From an uncultured Clostridia bacterium (GTDB lineage: Bacteria; Bacillota; Clostridia; Oscillospirales; Oscillospiraceae): a stretch of DNA of 64,000 nt. Below are positions 35,297-42,809 of the stretch, one piece after another (position 1 is the first letter of the stretch; the number at the start of each line of letters is the position of its first letter). Location: positions 620,001 to 684,000 of the forward strand of contig CAMWFH010000001.1 of the NCBI GenBank assembly GCA_947173485.1, written 5' to 3'. The notes under the pieces are model-generated. The model ran no database searches. It was given only the letters and a program-made list of their open reading frames with translations, and was not told the DNA's origin. Both the position numbers and the translations under genes were made by a program.

Positions 35297-35920
35297 TCAG
35301 TTGGCCACCTGCACCGCGGCGAACCGCAGCACCTTGTCTCCCAGCAGGAACCCCTTCTGGAACACGGCGGTCACGATGCTCTCGCCCTTCTCCTCGTCCT
35401 CTATGTGCATCACGGCGTTGTGCCGCTCCGGGTCGAAGGGCTGGCCCAGGGGGTCCAGGATCTCCACGCCCAGCTTGGTCAGGATATCCACCAGCTGGTG
35501 GAAGATCATCTCCATGCCCTTCTTATGGACGTTCTCCTCGTCCCCGGCCTGCTGCACGGCCCGCTCTAAGTTGTCATAGACCTCCAGGAATTTGACGATG
35601 GTGTCGTTCCTGGCGTCCCGGTAGAGGCCCTCCTTTTCCTTGGCGGTGCGCTTGCGGTAGTTGTCATACTCCGCCGCCAGCCGCAGGTGCTGGTCTTTCA
35701 ACGCCGCCAGCTGGCCGGCCAGGGCCTCCATGGCCTCCATCTGCTCTTTTGTAACGGTGAACGTTTCCGGCTCACCGGTCTCTTCCTCCGCCATCTCAAC
35801 GGTCTCTCCGGTCTCCTCCGGGGCGGCGCTCTCCTCTGTCTCCACGGCCTCTGCCGCCTTCCCGGCCTCTTGGGCCTCGCCGGTCTCCTGCTCGTTTACC
35901 TTCTTTTCCTGTTTACTCAT
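35297..35920 (-). CDS. grpE: Nucleotide exchange factor GrpE
   Basis: Releases ADP from DnaK. The 207-residue protein has an acidic, disordered N-terminus (about 1-55), a long coiled coil (LRLAAEYDNYRKRTAKEKEG) and the beta domain with [20 protein letters not shown] and [20 protein letters not shown]. It is complete. The ATG overlaps the hrcA stop by eight bases. Its C-terminal half is nearly repeated in the downstream dnaK-grpE chimera. Confidence 0.96.
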   Translation of the reverse strand: MSKQEKKVNEQETGEAQEAGKAAEAVETEESAAPEETGETVEMAEEETGEPETFTVTKEQMEAMEALAGQLAALKDQHLRLAAEYDNYRKRTAKEKEGLYRDARNDTIVKFLEVYDNLERAVQQAGDEENVHKKGMEMIFHQLVDILTKLGVEILDPLGQPFDPERHNAVMHIEDEEKGESIVTAVFQKGFLLGDKVLRFAAVQVAN

Positions 35921-36953
35921 TCTCTTTCGTCTCCTTTACCGGCGGCAGCTCGCCGCTGTGCTGGCCGAAGAGCCGGGTGAGGCTCTCGGCGAAATAACTC
36001 AGCCGGGCCGCTACGCTGGCGTAGTCCATCCGGGTGGGGCCCACCACGCCGATCAGGCCCCGCATATGCTCGCCAATGTCGTAGCTGGCCATGACCACGC
36101 TGGTGTCCTTCAGGGCCTCGTTGACGTTCTCCGGGCCGATGAGCACCTGCATCCCCGCGCCGTTCACCGGCGCCGGCAGCAGATCCTGCCCCTCGGTGAA
36201 GAGGCTCATCAGCTCGTGGGCCTTGTCCGCGTCCCGGAACTCCGGCAGCTTGAGGATGTTCTTGGTGCCGGCGGTGTAGACCTGCACGCTGTCGGCCAAG
36301 ATGTCCCCGGCGTAGCCTATGGTCTTGGACAGCGCCATGAACTGGCCCGGGGGCAGGACCGCCTCCATCAGCCGCGCCCCCATCTCCTGGGGGGTCAGCT
36401 GGATGAACCGGTCGTTCAGCAGGGCGGTGAGGGCTGCTAGGTCCTCACCGGTCACGTCCACCTCCGTGTGGAGCAGCTGGCTCTTCACCCGGCCGTCGTC
36501 GGTCATCACCACGGCGATGAAGCTGCCCAGGTCCACCGGCAGCAGATTGAACTGCCGGACCCCGCCGCCGGACCCCGCCACGATGGCGTAGGCCGGGTAG
36601 CGGACGATGGAGCTGACCACCTGGCCGGCCTTGGCCAGCACGCTGTCCAGCTCCTGCATCCGCAGCTGGAGGGCGCTGTTGATCTCCTCCGTCTCCTGGA
36701 GGGAGAGGGCCCGCTGCTCCATCAGCTCGTTGACGTAGAGCCGGTACCCCTTGGGGGAGGGGACCCGTCCGGCGGAGGTGTGGGGCTGCTCCAAGTAGCC
36801 CAGCTCCGCCAGCTCGGCCATCTCGTTGCGGATGGTGGCGGAGCTGACGCCCATCTCCCGGGCGATCGCCTTGCTGCCCACCGGCTCCGCTGCGGAGATA
36901 TACTGCTCGATGACCAGCTTTAATATTTCCTTTTTCCGGTCCGTCAATTCCAT
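35913..36953 (-). CDS. hrcA: Heat-inducible transcription repressor HrcA
   Basis: Represses class I heat-shock genes by binding CIRCE. The 346-residue protein has an N-terminal winged helix (TDRKKEILKLVIEQYISAAE, then MGVSSATIRNEMAELAELG) and the conserved HTSAGRVPSPKGYRLYVN, followed by the GAF-like and dimerisation domains. It is the first gene of the hrcA-grpE-chimera-dnaK-dnaJ operon and is preceded by a perfect CIRCE, so it represses its own operon. The Shine-Dalgarno AAAGGAG overlaps the last CIRCE bases. Confidence 0.97.
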   Translation of the reverse strand: MELTDRKKEILKLVIEQYISAAEPVGSKAIAREMGVSSATIRNEMAELAELGYLEQPHTSAGRVPSPKGYRLYVNELMEQRALSLQETEEINSALQLRMQELDSVLAKAGQVVSSIVRYPAYAIVAGSGGGVRQFNLLPVDLGSFIAVVMTDDGRVKSQLLHTEVDVTGEDLAALTALLNDRFIQLTPQEMGARLMEAVLPPGQFMALSKTIGYAGDILADSVQVYTAGTKNILKLPEFRDADKAHELMSLFTEGQDLLPAPVNGAGMQVLIGPENVNEALKDTSVVMASYDIGEHMRGLIGVVGPTRMDYASVAARLSYFAESLTRLFGQHSGELPPVKETKENE

Positions 36954-36965
36954 GGGGGCGCTCCT

Positions 36966-36992
36966 TTAGCACTCGCTTCCCCGGAGTGCTAA
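36966..36992. promoter_or_regulatory. CIRCE operator (HrcA-binding site)
   Basis: Perfect TTAGCACTC-N9-GAGTGCTAA, four bases downstream of the -10 box and directly adjoining the hrcA ribosome binding site. It controls the heat-shock operon, including the chimeric gene. Confidence 0.98.
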
Positions 36993-36996
36993 GCGC

Positions 36997-37025
36997 AGTG
37001 TAGCACCAAACGATTCCCTTGTCAA
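36997..37025 (-). promoter_or_regulatory. SigA-type promoter of the hrcA operon
   Basis: On the minus strand TTGACA (37020-37025), 17 bases, TACACT (36997-37002), with CIRCE immediately downstream. Confidence 0.88.
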
Positions 37026-37113
37026 TGGCCTTGGCCGGGGCCTTCATGAACATTTTGTAAATATTCCCCCCATTGGCAGGGGCCGCCCTATTGGGGACGG
37101 GCTGTATTTTTGG

Positions 37114-37142
37114 TTGTAATTTTCCCCCGATCGTGCTACACT
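37114..37142 (+). promoter_or_regulatory. Promoter of lepB
   Basis: TTGTAA (37114-37119), 17 bases, TACACT (37137-37142), followed by AGGAAGGAG and the ATG at 37185. Confidence 0.68.
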
Positions 37143-37184
37143 ACCCCTATCCAGCGCCCCTGCGCGCAGGAAGGAGTGTAGAGC

Positions 37185-37979
37185 ATGGAAGACCGAAAGG
37201 ATCATATAGAGGGCAGCCGGGAGGCTCACAGCATCGAGTGGCTGCTGCTGGAGGAGGAACTGGCCAGCAGCGGCACGCCCCTCACCGGCGGCGCGCCCAT
37301 GGCCGGAACGGAGACGCCGGACCGGGAGGCCCCTCCGGCGGAGGACCCGGCGGACGGCGCGGATGGAGCGGACGGATCAGACGAGGCAGACGAGGCGGAT
37401 CAGCCGGACAAGGAAAAGGACGAGGCGGTCTCCCCTCTGCTGGACTGGATCGGCGCGCTGGTCACCTCCGTAGTGGCGGTAGTGCTGCTGTTCACCTTCG
37501 TGGTGCAGCTGATCAGTGTGGAGGGCGGATCCATGCAGCCCACCCTGCTGGGCGGAGACCGGCTGGTGGTGGTAGGCCGGCTGTTCACGTCCTTCGATGC
37601 CGGAGACGTGGTGATCGTCCAGGACTACAACGCCCGCCTCAGCGACCGGATCGTCAAGCGCATCGTCGCCACCGGCGGGCAGACGGTGGATATCGACTTT
37701 GAGGAGGGCATCGTCTATGTGGACGGCGAGGCCCTGGTGGAGCCCTACATCAACGAGCCCACCTATACCCCGGAGGGCGTCCTCTTCCCCCTGACCCTGG
37801 GGGAGAACGAGGTCTTCCTCATGGGCGACAACCGCAACCACAGCTCCGACAGCCGCCACATCGACCTAGGTCCTGTGGACCAGCGCTACATCGTGGGCAA
37901 GGCGGTCTTCCTGCTCTCGCCGGGGGCCGACCCAGAGACAAAGGAGACGGATTGGGGCCGGATCGGCCCGATCCACTGA
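37185..37979 (+). CDS. lepB: Signal peptidase I
   Basis: Membrane serine protease that removes signal peptides. The 264-residue protein has an unusually long, acidic cytosolic N-terminus (residues 1-82, rich in Asp, Glu, Gly, Ala and Pro), one membrane segment (about 86-110) and the catalytic domain: nucleophile Ser116 in GGSMQPTL and general base Lys158 in RIVKRIVATGG. The late motif MGDNRNHSSDSR is also present. It starts a plus-strand operon with rbgA seven bases downstream. The acidic extension is roughly 60 residues longer than in typical Gram-positive SipS-type enzymes. Confidence 0.93.
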   Translation: MEDRKDHIEGSREAHSIEWLLLEEELASSGTPLTGGAPMAGTETPDREAPPAEDPADGADGADGSDEADEADQPDKEKDEAVSPLLDWIGALVTSVVAVVLLFTFVVQLISVEGGSMQPTLLGGDRLVVVGRLFTSFDAGDVVIVQDYNARLSDRIVKRIVATGGQTVDIDFEEGIVYVDGEALVEPYINEPTYTPEGVLFPLTLGENEVFLMGDNRNHSSDSRHIDLGPVDQRYIVGKAVFLLSPGADPETKETDWGRIGPIH

Positions 37980-37986
37980 GGGACCG

Positions 37987-38847
37987 ATGGATATTCAATG
38001 GTATCCGGGGCATATGACCAAGACCCGGCGGATGATCGAGGCGGAGCTGAAGAAGATGGACGCGGTGTGCGAGATCCTGGACGCCCGCCTGCCCATGAGC
38101 AGCCGCAACCCGGACGTGGAGGCCCTGACGGCGGGCAAGCCCCGGCTGATCGTCCTCAACCGGGTGGACCTGGCGGACCCCGCCGCCACCCGCCGCTGGC
38201 GGGATCATTTCCAGGGGAAAGGCGCCGCCGTGCTGGAGACCAACGCCAAGACCGGCCAGGGCACCGCCCGCTTCCCCGCCGCCGTCCGAACGCTGCTGGC
38301 GGACAAGCTGGCGGCCTACGCCCAGAAGGGCCAGGTGGGCCGGGTGGTGCGGGTGATGATCCTGGGCATCCCCAATGTGGGCAAGTCCACCTTCATCAAC
38401 CAGGTGGCCCGGCGAAAGACCGCCAAGGCGGAGGACCGGCCCGGCGTCACCCGGGGCAAGCAGTGGATCCCGGTGGACGCCGGCCTGGAGCTGCTGGACA
38501 CGCCGGGGATGCTGTGGCCCAAGTTCGAGGACGAGACCGTAGGGATGCGCCTGGCCTTCACCGGCGCGGTCCGGGACGAGATCTTAGACGTGGAGGAGCT
38601 GGGGTGCCATTTGATCGCCAGCCTGGCGGAGCAGTACCCCCAGGCCCTCCAGGAGCGCTATAAGATCGAGATCTCCCCGGAGGAGGACGGCTACGCCCTT
38701 CTCCAAAAGGCGGGACGGAAGCGGGGCTTTGTGGTCCGGGGCGGCGAGGTGGACACCGAGCGGATGGCCCGGATCCTGTTGGACGAGTTCCGGGGCGGCC
38801 GGCTGGGCCGGTTCACCCTGGAGCTGCCGCCGGAGGAGGTGGGCTGA
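37987..38847 (+). CDS. rbgA: Ribosome biogenesis GTPase YlqF/RbgA
   Basis: Circularly permuted GTPase required for late 50S subunit assembly. In the 286-residue protein the G motifs occur in permuted order: G4 as LNRVD (57-61), then G1 GIPNVGKST (127-135), then G3 DTPG (about 174). The N-terminal DIQWYPGHMTKTRR is characteristic. The C-terminal helical domain binds the ribosome. It shares one base with rnhB downstream, a usual neighbour. Confidence 0.95.
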   Translation: MDIQWYPGHMTKTRRMIEAELKKMDAVCEILDARLPMSSRNPDVEALTAGKPRLIVLNRVDLADPAATRRWRDHFQGKGAAVLETNAKTGQGTARFPAAVRTLLADKLAAYAQKGQVGRVVRVMILGIPNVGKSTFINQVARRKTAKAEDRPGVTRGKQWIPVDAGLELLDTPGMLWPKFEDETVGMRLAFTGAVRDEILDVEELGCHLIASLAEQYPQALQERYKIEISPEEDGYALLQKAGRKRGFVVRGGEVDTERMARILLDEFRGGRLGRFTLELPPEEVG

Positions 38848-39476
38848 TGTGGCGCTATGAGGAGGAGGCCCGGCGGGCGGGCCGCCGGGCCGTCTGCGGC
38901 GTGGACGAGGCGGGGGCGGGGCCCCTGGCCGGTCCGGTGTACGCCGCCGCCGTCATCCTGCCGGAGGGGCTGGCGCTGCCCTACTTGAACGACTCCAAGC
39001 AGGTGTCCCCCAAGCGGCGGGACGCCCTCTTTGACCAGATTCGGGAGCGGGCCCTGGCCTTCTCCATCGCCTCTGTCGGTCCGGCGGAGATCGATGAGAC
39101 CGACATCCTCAGCGCCCGGATCCGGGCCATGCAGCTGGCCATCGACGGCCTGTCCCTGCCGGCGGACTTCGCCCTGATCGACGGGAACCGGGACAAGGGC
39201 CGCCGCTGCGCCATCACCACGGCCCACCGGACCATCGTCCGCGGGGACAGCCTGAGCGCCTCCATCGCGGCGGCGTCCATCCTGGCCAAGGTGAGCCGGG
39301 ACCGGTATATGGAGGAGCTGGACAAGGCCTGCCCCCAATACCAGTTCGCCCGCCACAAGGGCTACGGCACGGCGCTCCACTATGCGATGCTGGATACATA
39401 CGGCCCCTGCGATGCCCATCGCCGGAGCTTTCTGAAGAAATGGGAGGCGCGGCGTGAGCAAGAAAGCACTGGGTGA
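38847..39476 (+). CDS. rnhB: Ribonuclease HII
   Basis: Cleaves RNA in RNA-DNA hybrids and at single ribonucleotides in DNA. The 209-residue protein has the acidic pair Asp20-Glu21 (VDEAG), later FALIDGN and the GDSLSASIAAASILAKVSRD block. The motif usually read as GRG just behind the acidic pair is GAG here (residues 23-25); the Arg that contacts substrate in known RNase HII is replaced by Ala. Start and end overlap the neighbouring genes. Confidence 0.93.
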   Translation: MWRYEEEARRAGRRAVCGVDEAGAGPLAGPVYAAAVILPEGLALPYLNDSKQVSPKRRDALFDQIRERALAFSIASVGPAEIDETDILSARIRAMQLAIDGLSLPADFALIDGNRDKGRRCAITTAHRTIVRGDSLSASIAAASILAKVSRDRYMEELDKACPQYQFARHKGYGTALHYAMLDTYGPCDAHRRSFLKKWEARREQESTG

Positions 39477-39810
39477 CTGGGGCGAGGCGCTGACGGCGGA
39501 CCACCTCCGGCGGCAGGGGTATCAGATCCTGGCCCGGCAGTACCGCTGCCGGTTCGGCGAGGTGGACCTGATCGCCCAAAAGGACCGGATGGTCTGCTTC
39601 GTGGAGGTCAAGACCCGGACCGGCTCCTCGGTGGGACTGCCCAGGGAGTATGTGGGCGCCCAAAAGCAGGAGCGGCTGCGCCGGGCGGCGGCCTGCTATC
39701 TCAGTACCCTGACGGAAGAGCCGGAGGTCCGGTTCGACGTGGCGGAGGTCTACACCGCCGATGACGGCCTGGCCGCAGGCCGCATAGAATACATAGAGAA
39801 CGCTTTTTGA
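39454..39810 (+). CDS. YraN family protein (UPF0102), endonuclease-like
   Basis: A small 118-residue protein of the YraN family with a restriction-endonuclease-like fold: GDWGEALTADHLRRQGYQIL, then FGEVDLIAQ and VCFVEVKTRT (the ExK active-site pattern). Cellular role is not established. It starts with GTG at 39454, overlapping rnhB by 23 bases, with GGGAGG upstream. The rnhB-yraN order is common. Confidence 0.88.
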   Translation: MSKKALGDWGEALTADHLRRQGYQILARQYRCRFGEVDLIAQKDRMVCFVEVKTRTGSSVGLPREYVGAQKQERLRRAAACYLSTLTEEPEVRFDVAEVYTADDGLAAGRIEYIENAF

Positions 39811-39820
39811 GGTGATGACT

Positions 39821-40690
39821 TTGCGGAAGATCCCCTATTTCGATGCCCACTGCGACACCCTGTCGCGCTGCCGGCAGAACGGCTGGCAGCTGGAGCGAAA
39901 CCCCGGCCATCTGGACTTAGAGCGGCTCGCCGCCTTCAGCCCCGCCGCCCAGATCTTCGCCCTCTATGCGGACAGCGCCCGCTGTACGGACTGCTTTGAC
40001 CGCATCCGCTCCCAGGCGGAGCTGTTCCTCCAGGCCCAGGCGGACCACCCGGAGCTGCTGGGCCGTAGCCGGCTGTCGGTAGAGGGGGCGGAGCTTTTGG
40101 ACTGCTCCATCGACCGGCTGGATACGGTCCGGGGCTGGGGCGCGGTCTGGATCAACCTCACCTGGAACCACGAGAACGCCCTGGCCGGCCCCCACACCAC
40201 CAGCCAGGGCCTGACGGCGGCGGGCCGGGACTTCGTCCGGGCCATGGAGGAGCGGGGACTGCTGGTGGACGTGTCCCACCTGTCAGACCGGGGCTTCTGG
40301 GACGTGCTGGACCTGGCGGAGGGCCCCGTGATGGCCAGCCACTCCAACGCCCGGGCCCTCTGTCCCCACTCCCGCAACCTGACGGACGATATGGCCCGGG
40401 AGATCTTCGCCCGGGGCGGCTTCGTGGGGCTGAACTTCTGCATCCACTTCCTGGGCAGCTCCCCCAGCATCGAGACCGTGGTCCGTCACCTGGAGCATTT
40501 TTTGGACCTGGGTGGGGAAAAGTGCCTGGGACTGGGGTCCGACTTTGACGGCACGGACCTGCCGCCGGACCTGACCGGCCTCCAGGATATCCCCAAACTG
40601 TGGGAGGCCCTGGAGGGGCGGGGCTACCCGGAGGCGCTGCTGCAAGACCTCTTCTATCACAATTTAGACCGTCTCCTTACGGACCGGTGA
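39821..40690 (+). CDS. Membrane-dipeptidase family (M19) metallopeptidase
   Basis: Zinc dipeptidase of the renal dipeptidase family; it hydrolyses dipeptides, often including D-amino acids. About 290 residues. Metal ligands are visible in FDAHCDT (HxD), DVSHLSD and ASHSNARAL; GLGSDFDGT near the end is typical. Start choice: GAGG lies eight bases before the TTG at 39821 (MRKIPYFDAH); GTG at 39812 and ATG at 39815 sit on or next to the ribosome site. It is the last gene of the lepB operon and is followed by a terminator. Confidence 0.88.
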   Translation: MRKIPYFDAHCDTLSRCRQNGWQLERNPGHLDLERLAAFSPAAQIFALYADSARCTDCFDRIRSQAELFLQAQADHPELLGRSRLSVEGAELLDCSIDRLDTVRGWGAVWINLTWNHENALAGPHTTSQGLTAAGRDFVRAMEERGLLVDVSHLSDRGFWDVLDLAEGPVMASHSNARALCPHSRNLTDDMAREIFARGGFVGLNFCIHFLGSSPSIETVVRHLEHFLDLGGEKCLGLGSDFDGTDLPPDLTGLQDIPKLWEALEGRGYPEALLQDLFYHNLDRLLTDR

Positions 40691-40696
40691 AACGCG

Positions 40697-40733
40697 AGCG
40701 CGCGGAAGGCAGGACTGCCCTCCGCGCGCTTTT
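40697..40733 (+). terminator. Rho-independent terminator of the lepB-dipeptidase operon
   Basis: AGCGCGCGGA and TCCGCGCGCT form a 10-bp stem followed by TTT, seven bases behind the dipeptidase stop. Confidence 0.8.
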
Positions 40734-40785
40734 ATGCTGGTATCTACGATCTTTTCTAGCCGGTCCAGTCGCCCTAGGCGATACG

Positions 40786-41751
40786 TCAGACGTTGACCAC
40801 GTTGATGGGCGCGCCGTCCAGGAACGCCTGCACGTTCTCCACGCTCATCGCCATGATGCGGGCCCTAGGCTCCTTGGCCGCCCAGGAGATATGGGGCGTG
40901 ATGATGCAGTTCTTGGCCTTCAGCAGGGGGTCGTCCCCCCGAATCGGCTCGGCGGACACCACGTCCACGCCGGCGGCGGCGAGCTTCCCGCTGTTGAGGG
41001 CCTCTGCCAGGTCCTCCGCCACCACCAGGGGGCCCCGGCTGTTGTTGAGGACGATCGCCCCGTCCTTCATCTTGGCGATGGTCTCCTTGTTGATGATCCC
41101 CTCCGTCTCCGGGAACAGGGGGCAGTGGAGGGCGATGACGTCGGACCGGGCCAGCAGCTCCTCCAGCTCCACATAGGTCCCGATGGCCCGCCCGGCGTCA
41201 GTGGGGCAGCTGTCGTAGGCCAGGACCTCCATCTCCAGCGCCCGGGCGATCCTGCCGGTCTGCTGGCCGATGCGGCCAAAGCCGATGATGCCCATGGTCT
41301 TGCCCGCCAGCTCGATCAGGGGGTAGTCCCAGAAGCACCAGTCCTGGCAGCTCTCCCAGCGGCCGGCGTGGACCGCGTCGTTGTGGTGGCCGATGTGGTG
41401 GCAGATCTCCAGCAGCAGGGCGATGGCGAACTGCCCCACGGAGGCGGTGCCATAGGTGGGGATATTGGAGACGGGGATCCTCCGGTCCCGGGCGGCGGCG
41501 GTATCCACCACGTTGTAGCCGGTGGCCAGGACGCTGATGAAGCGCAGTTGGGGGCAGGCGGCTATGACGGCGGCGCTGAGGGGGGTCTTGTTGGTCAGCA
41601 CCACCTCCGCGCCTCCGATGCGCCGGCAGATCTCCGCCTCGTCGTCCAGGGGCGTGCGGTCATAGACCGTCAGCTCCCCCAGTGCCTCCAGGCCGCTCCA
41701 GCTCAGGTCGCCGGGGTTCTCCGTGTATCCGTCCAGTACCACGATCTTCAT
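40786..41751 (-). CDS. D-2-hydroxyacid dehydrogenase (glycerate/hydroxypyruvate type)
   Basis: A 321-residue NAD(P)-dependent oxidoreductase that reduces 2-keto acids to D-2-hydroxy acids. The Rossmann motif is GIIGFGRIGQ; the catalytic Arg, Glu and His lie in NNSRGPLV, VVSAEPI and ITPHISWA. The IPTYGTASVGQFAIALLLE segment resembles glycerate dehydrogenases (HprA). The true substrate is not certain. AGGAGG precedes the ATG. It is monocistronic, divergent from the mannitol operon. Confidence 0.87.
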   Translation of the reverse strand: MKIVVLDGYTENPGDLSWSGLEALGELTVYDRTPLDDEAEICRRIGGAEVVLTNKTPLSAAVIAACPQLRFISVLATGYNVVDTAAARDRRIPVSNIPTYGTASVGQFAIALLLEICHHIGHHNDAVHAGRWESCQDWCFWDYPLIELAGKTMGIIGFGRIGQQTGRIARALEMEVLAYDSCPTDAGRAIGTYVELEELLARSDVIALHCPLFPETEGIINKETIAKMKDGAIVLNNSRGPLVVAEDLAEALNSGKLAAAGVDVVSAEPIRGDDPLLKAKNCIITPHISWAAKEPRARIMAMSVENVQAFLDGAPINVVNV

Positions 41752-41850
41752 GTTCTATACCTCCTGTAGAATAGGATCGATCTTGATGACAGGCGTCCGC
41801 CCCCAGTATAGCACGATCGGACAGGATGCGCGATCCCATTTTTCCGCTCA

Positions 41851-41887
41851 CCCTTGGCCGCTCCCCCAGGCCGGCCAAGGGCTCTTT
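41851..41887. other. Hairpin between divergent transcription units
   Basis: CCCTTGGCC and GGCCAAGGG form a perfect 9-bp stem, followed by CTCTTTCC on the plus strand. It lies in the 275-base space between the dehydrogenase and mannitol regulator genes, with a second weaker inverted repeat ATCCTTC/GAAGGAT near 41912-41938. Function unknown. Confidence 0.4.
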
Positions 41888-41952
41888 CCAGGATCGGGCA
41901 TTGTGACCAGATCCTTCCGAAAAAGTTTGTGAAGGATTTTGATTGGCAAAGC

Positions 41953-41981
41953 TTGACTTTGATTGATTTTTGATGTATCAT
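41953..41981 (+). promoter_or_regulatory. Promoter of the mannitol operon
   Basis: TTGACT (41953-41958), 17 bases, TATCAT (41976-41981), about 45 bases ahead of the regulator ATG. Confidence 0.72.
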
Positions 41982-42004
41982 GATCGTACAAGCAAAACCG
42001 ATCA
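41981..42004. promoter_or_regulatory. Candidate operator of the DeoR-type regulator
   Basis: TGATCG-N12-CGATCA, a perfect inverted repeat covering the expected transcription start directly behind the -10 box. The likely ligand is the product of the first downstream gene. Confidence 0.5.
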
Positions 42005-42026
42005 CATCGAAAGGGGGCAGATACAG

Positions 42027-42809
42027 ATGTTGGCGGAGCGGCGAATGGAGGTGATCTTATCAGAGCTGGCAGTGCGGCGGGCTGTCAGCGTAGCGGACCT
42101 GTGTAAGGCCACGGGGGCCTCGGAGGCCACGATCCGGCGGGACCTGAACATGCTGGCCCGGCAGCGGCGGCTGAACAAGGTCCACGGCGGGGCGGTGCTG
42201 ATCGAGGAGGAGTTCCGCCCGGCGGAGCCGGACATGGCCGTCAAGCGCCAGCTGTTCACGGAGGAGAAGGACTGCATCGCCCGGCTGGCGGTGGGGCTGA
42301 TCGAGGATGAGGACGTGGTGTTCCTGGACGCCGGGACCAGCGTGCTGCGCATGGCGGCCTTCCTCCAGAACAGCAAGGCCCTGTTCGTCACCAGCAACAT
42401 CGAGTGCGCCTTCCGCCTGACGGAGCGAGGGCTGCGGACCTATGTGCTGGGCGGGGCCTTAGACCCGGGCACCATGTCCGTCACCGGGGCGGAGACCATG
42501 GAGGCCCTCCGGCGCTACAACTTCACCAAGGCCTTCCTGGGCGTCACCGGCATCACCATCAGCCAGGGCTACACCACGCCGGACCCGGAGGCGGCGGCGG
42601 CCAAGGTGCTGGCGGCGGAGCGGGCCCAGCAGGTCTATGTGCTGGCGGACTCCAGCAAGTTCGGCAAGGTGACCGCAGCCCTGATCTTCCCGCTGGAGGG
42701 GGCCCAGATCATCACGGACCGGCTGCCGGACCAGCGGTATCTGGAATATACCGTGGTCCGGGAGGCGGGGAAAGAAACGACTGAAGAAAGAGGGAGCAAA
42801 CATCCATGA
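42027..42809 (+). CDS. DeoR/GlpR-family transcriptional regulator
   Basis: A 260-residue sugar-metabolism repressor: N-terminal DeoR helix-turn-helix (ERRMEVILSELAVRRAVSVADL, then ATIRRDLNMLARQRRLNKVHGGA) and a C-terminal sugar-phosphate sensing domain with FLDAGTSVLRMA, GAETMEAL and LADSSKFGK. It heads the mannitol operon and probably responds to a sugar-phosphate intermediate. AAGGGGG with nine-base spacing selects the ATG at 42027. The stop overlaps the mtlA start by four bases. Confidence 0.9.
   Translation: MLAERRMEVILSELAVRRAVSVADLCKATGASEATIRRDLNMLARQRRLNKVHGGAVLIEEEFRPAEPDMAVKRQLFTEEKDCIARLAVGLIEDEDVVFLDAGTSVLRMAAFLQNSKALFVTSNIECAFRLTERGLRTYVLGGALDPGTMSVTGAETMEALRRYNFTKAFLGVTGITISQGYTTPDPEAAAAKVLAAERAQQVYVLADSSKFGKVTAALIFPLEGAQIITDRLPDQRYLEYTVVREAGKETTEERGSKHP

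Noticed and set aside
36954..37184. Additional gene between hrcA and lepB
   Set aside because: The 231 bases are filled by the CIRCE, two promoters and a ribosome site, and no frame with a start signal remains.
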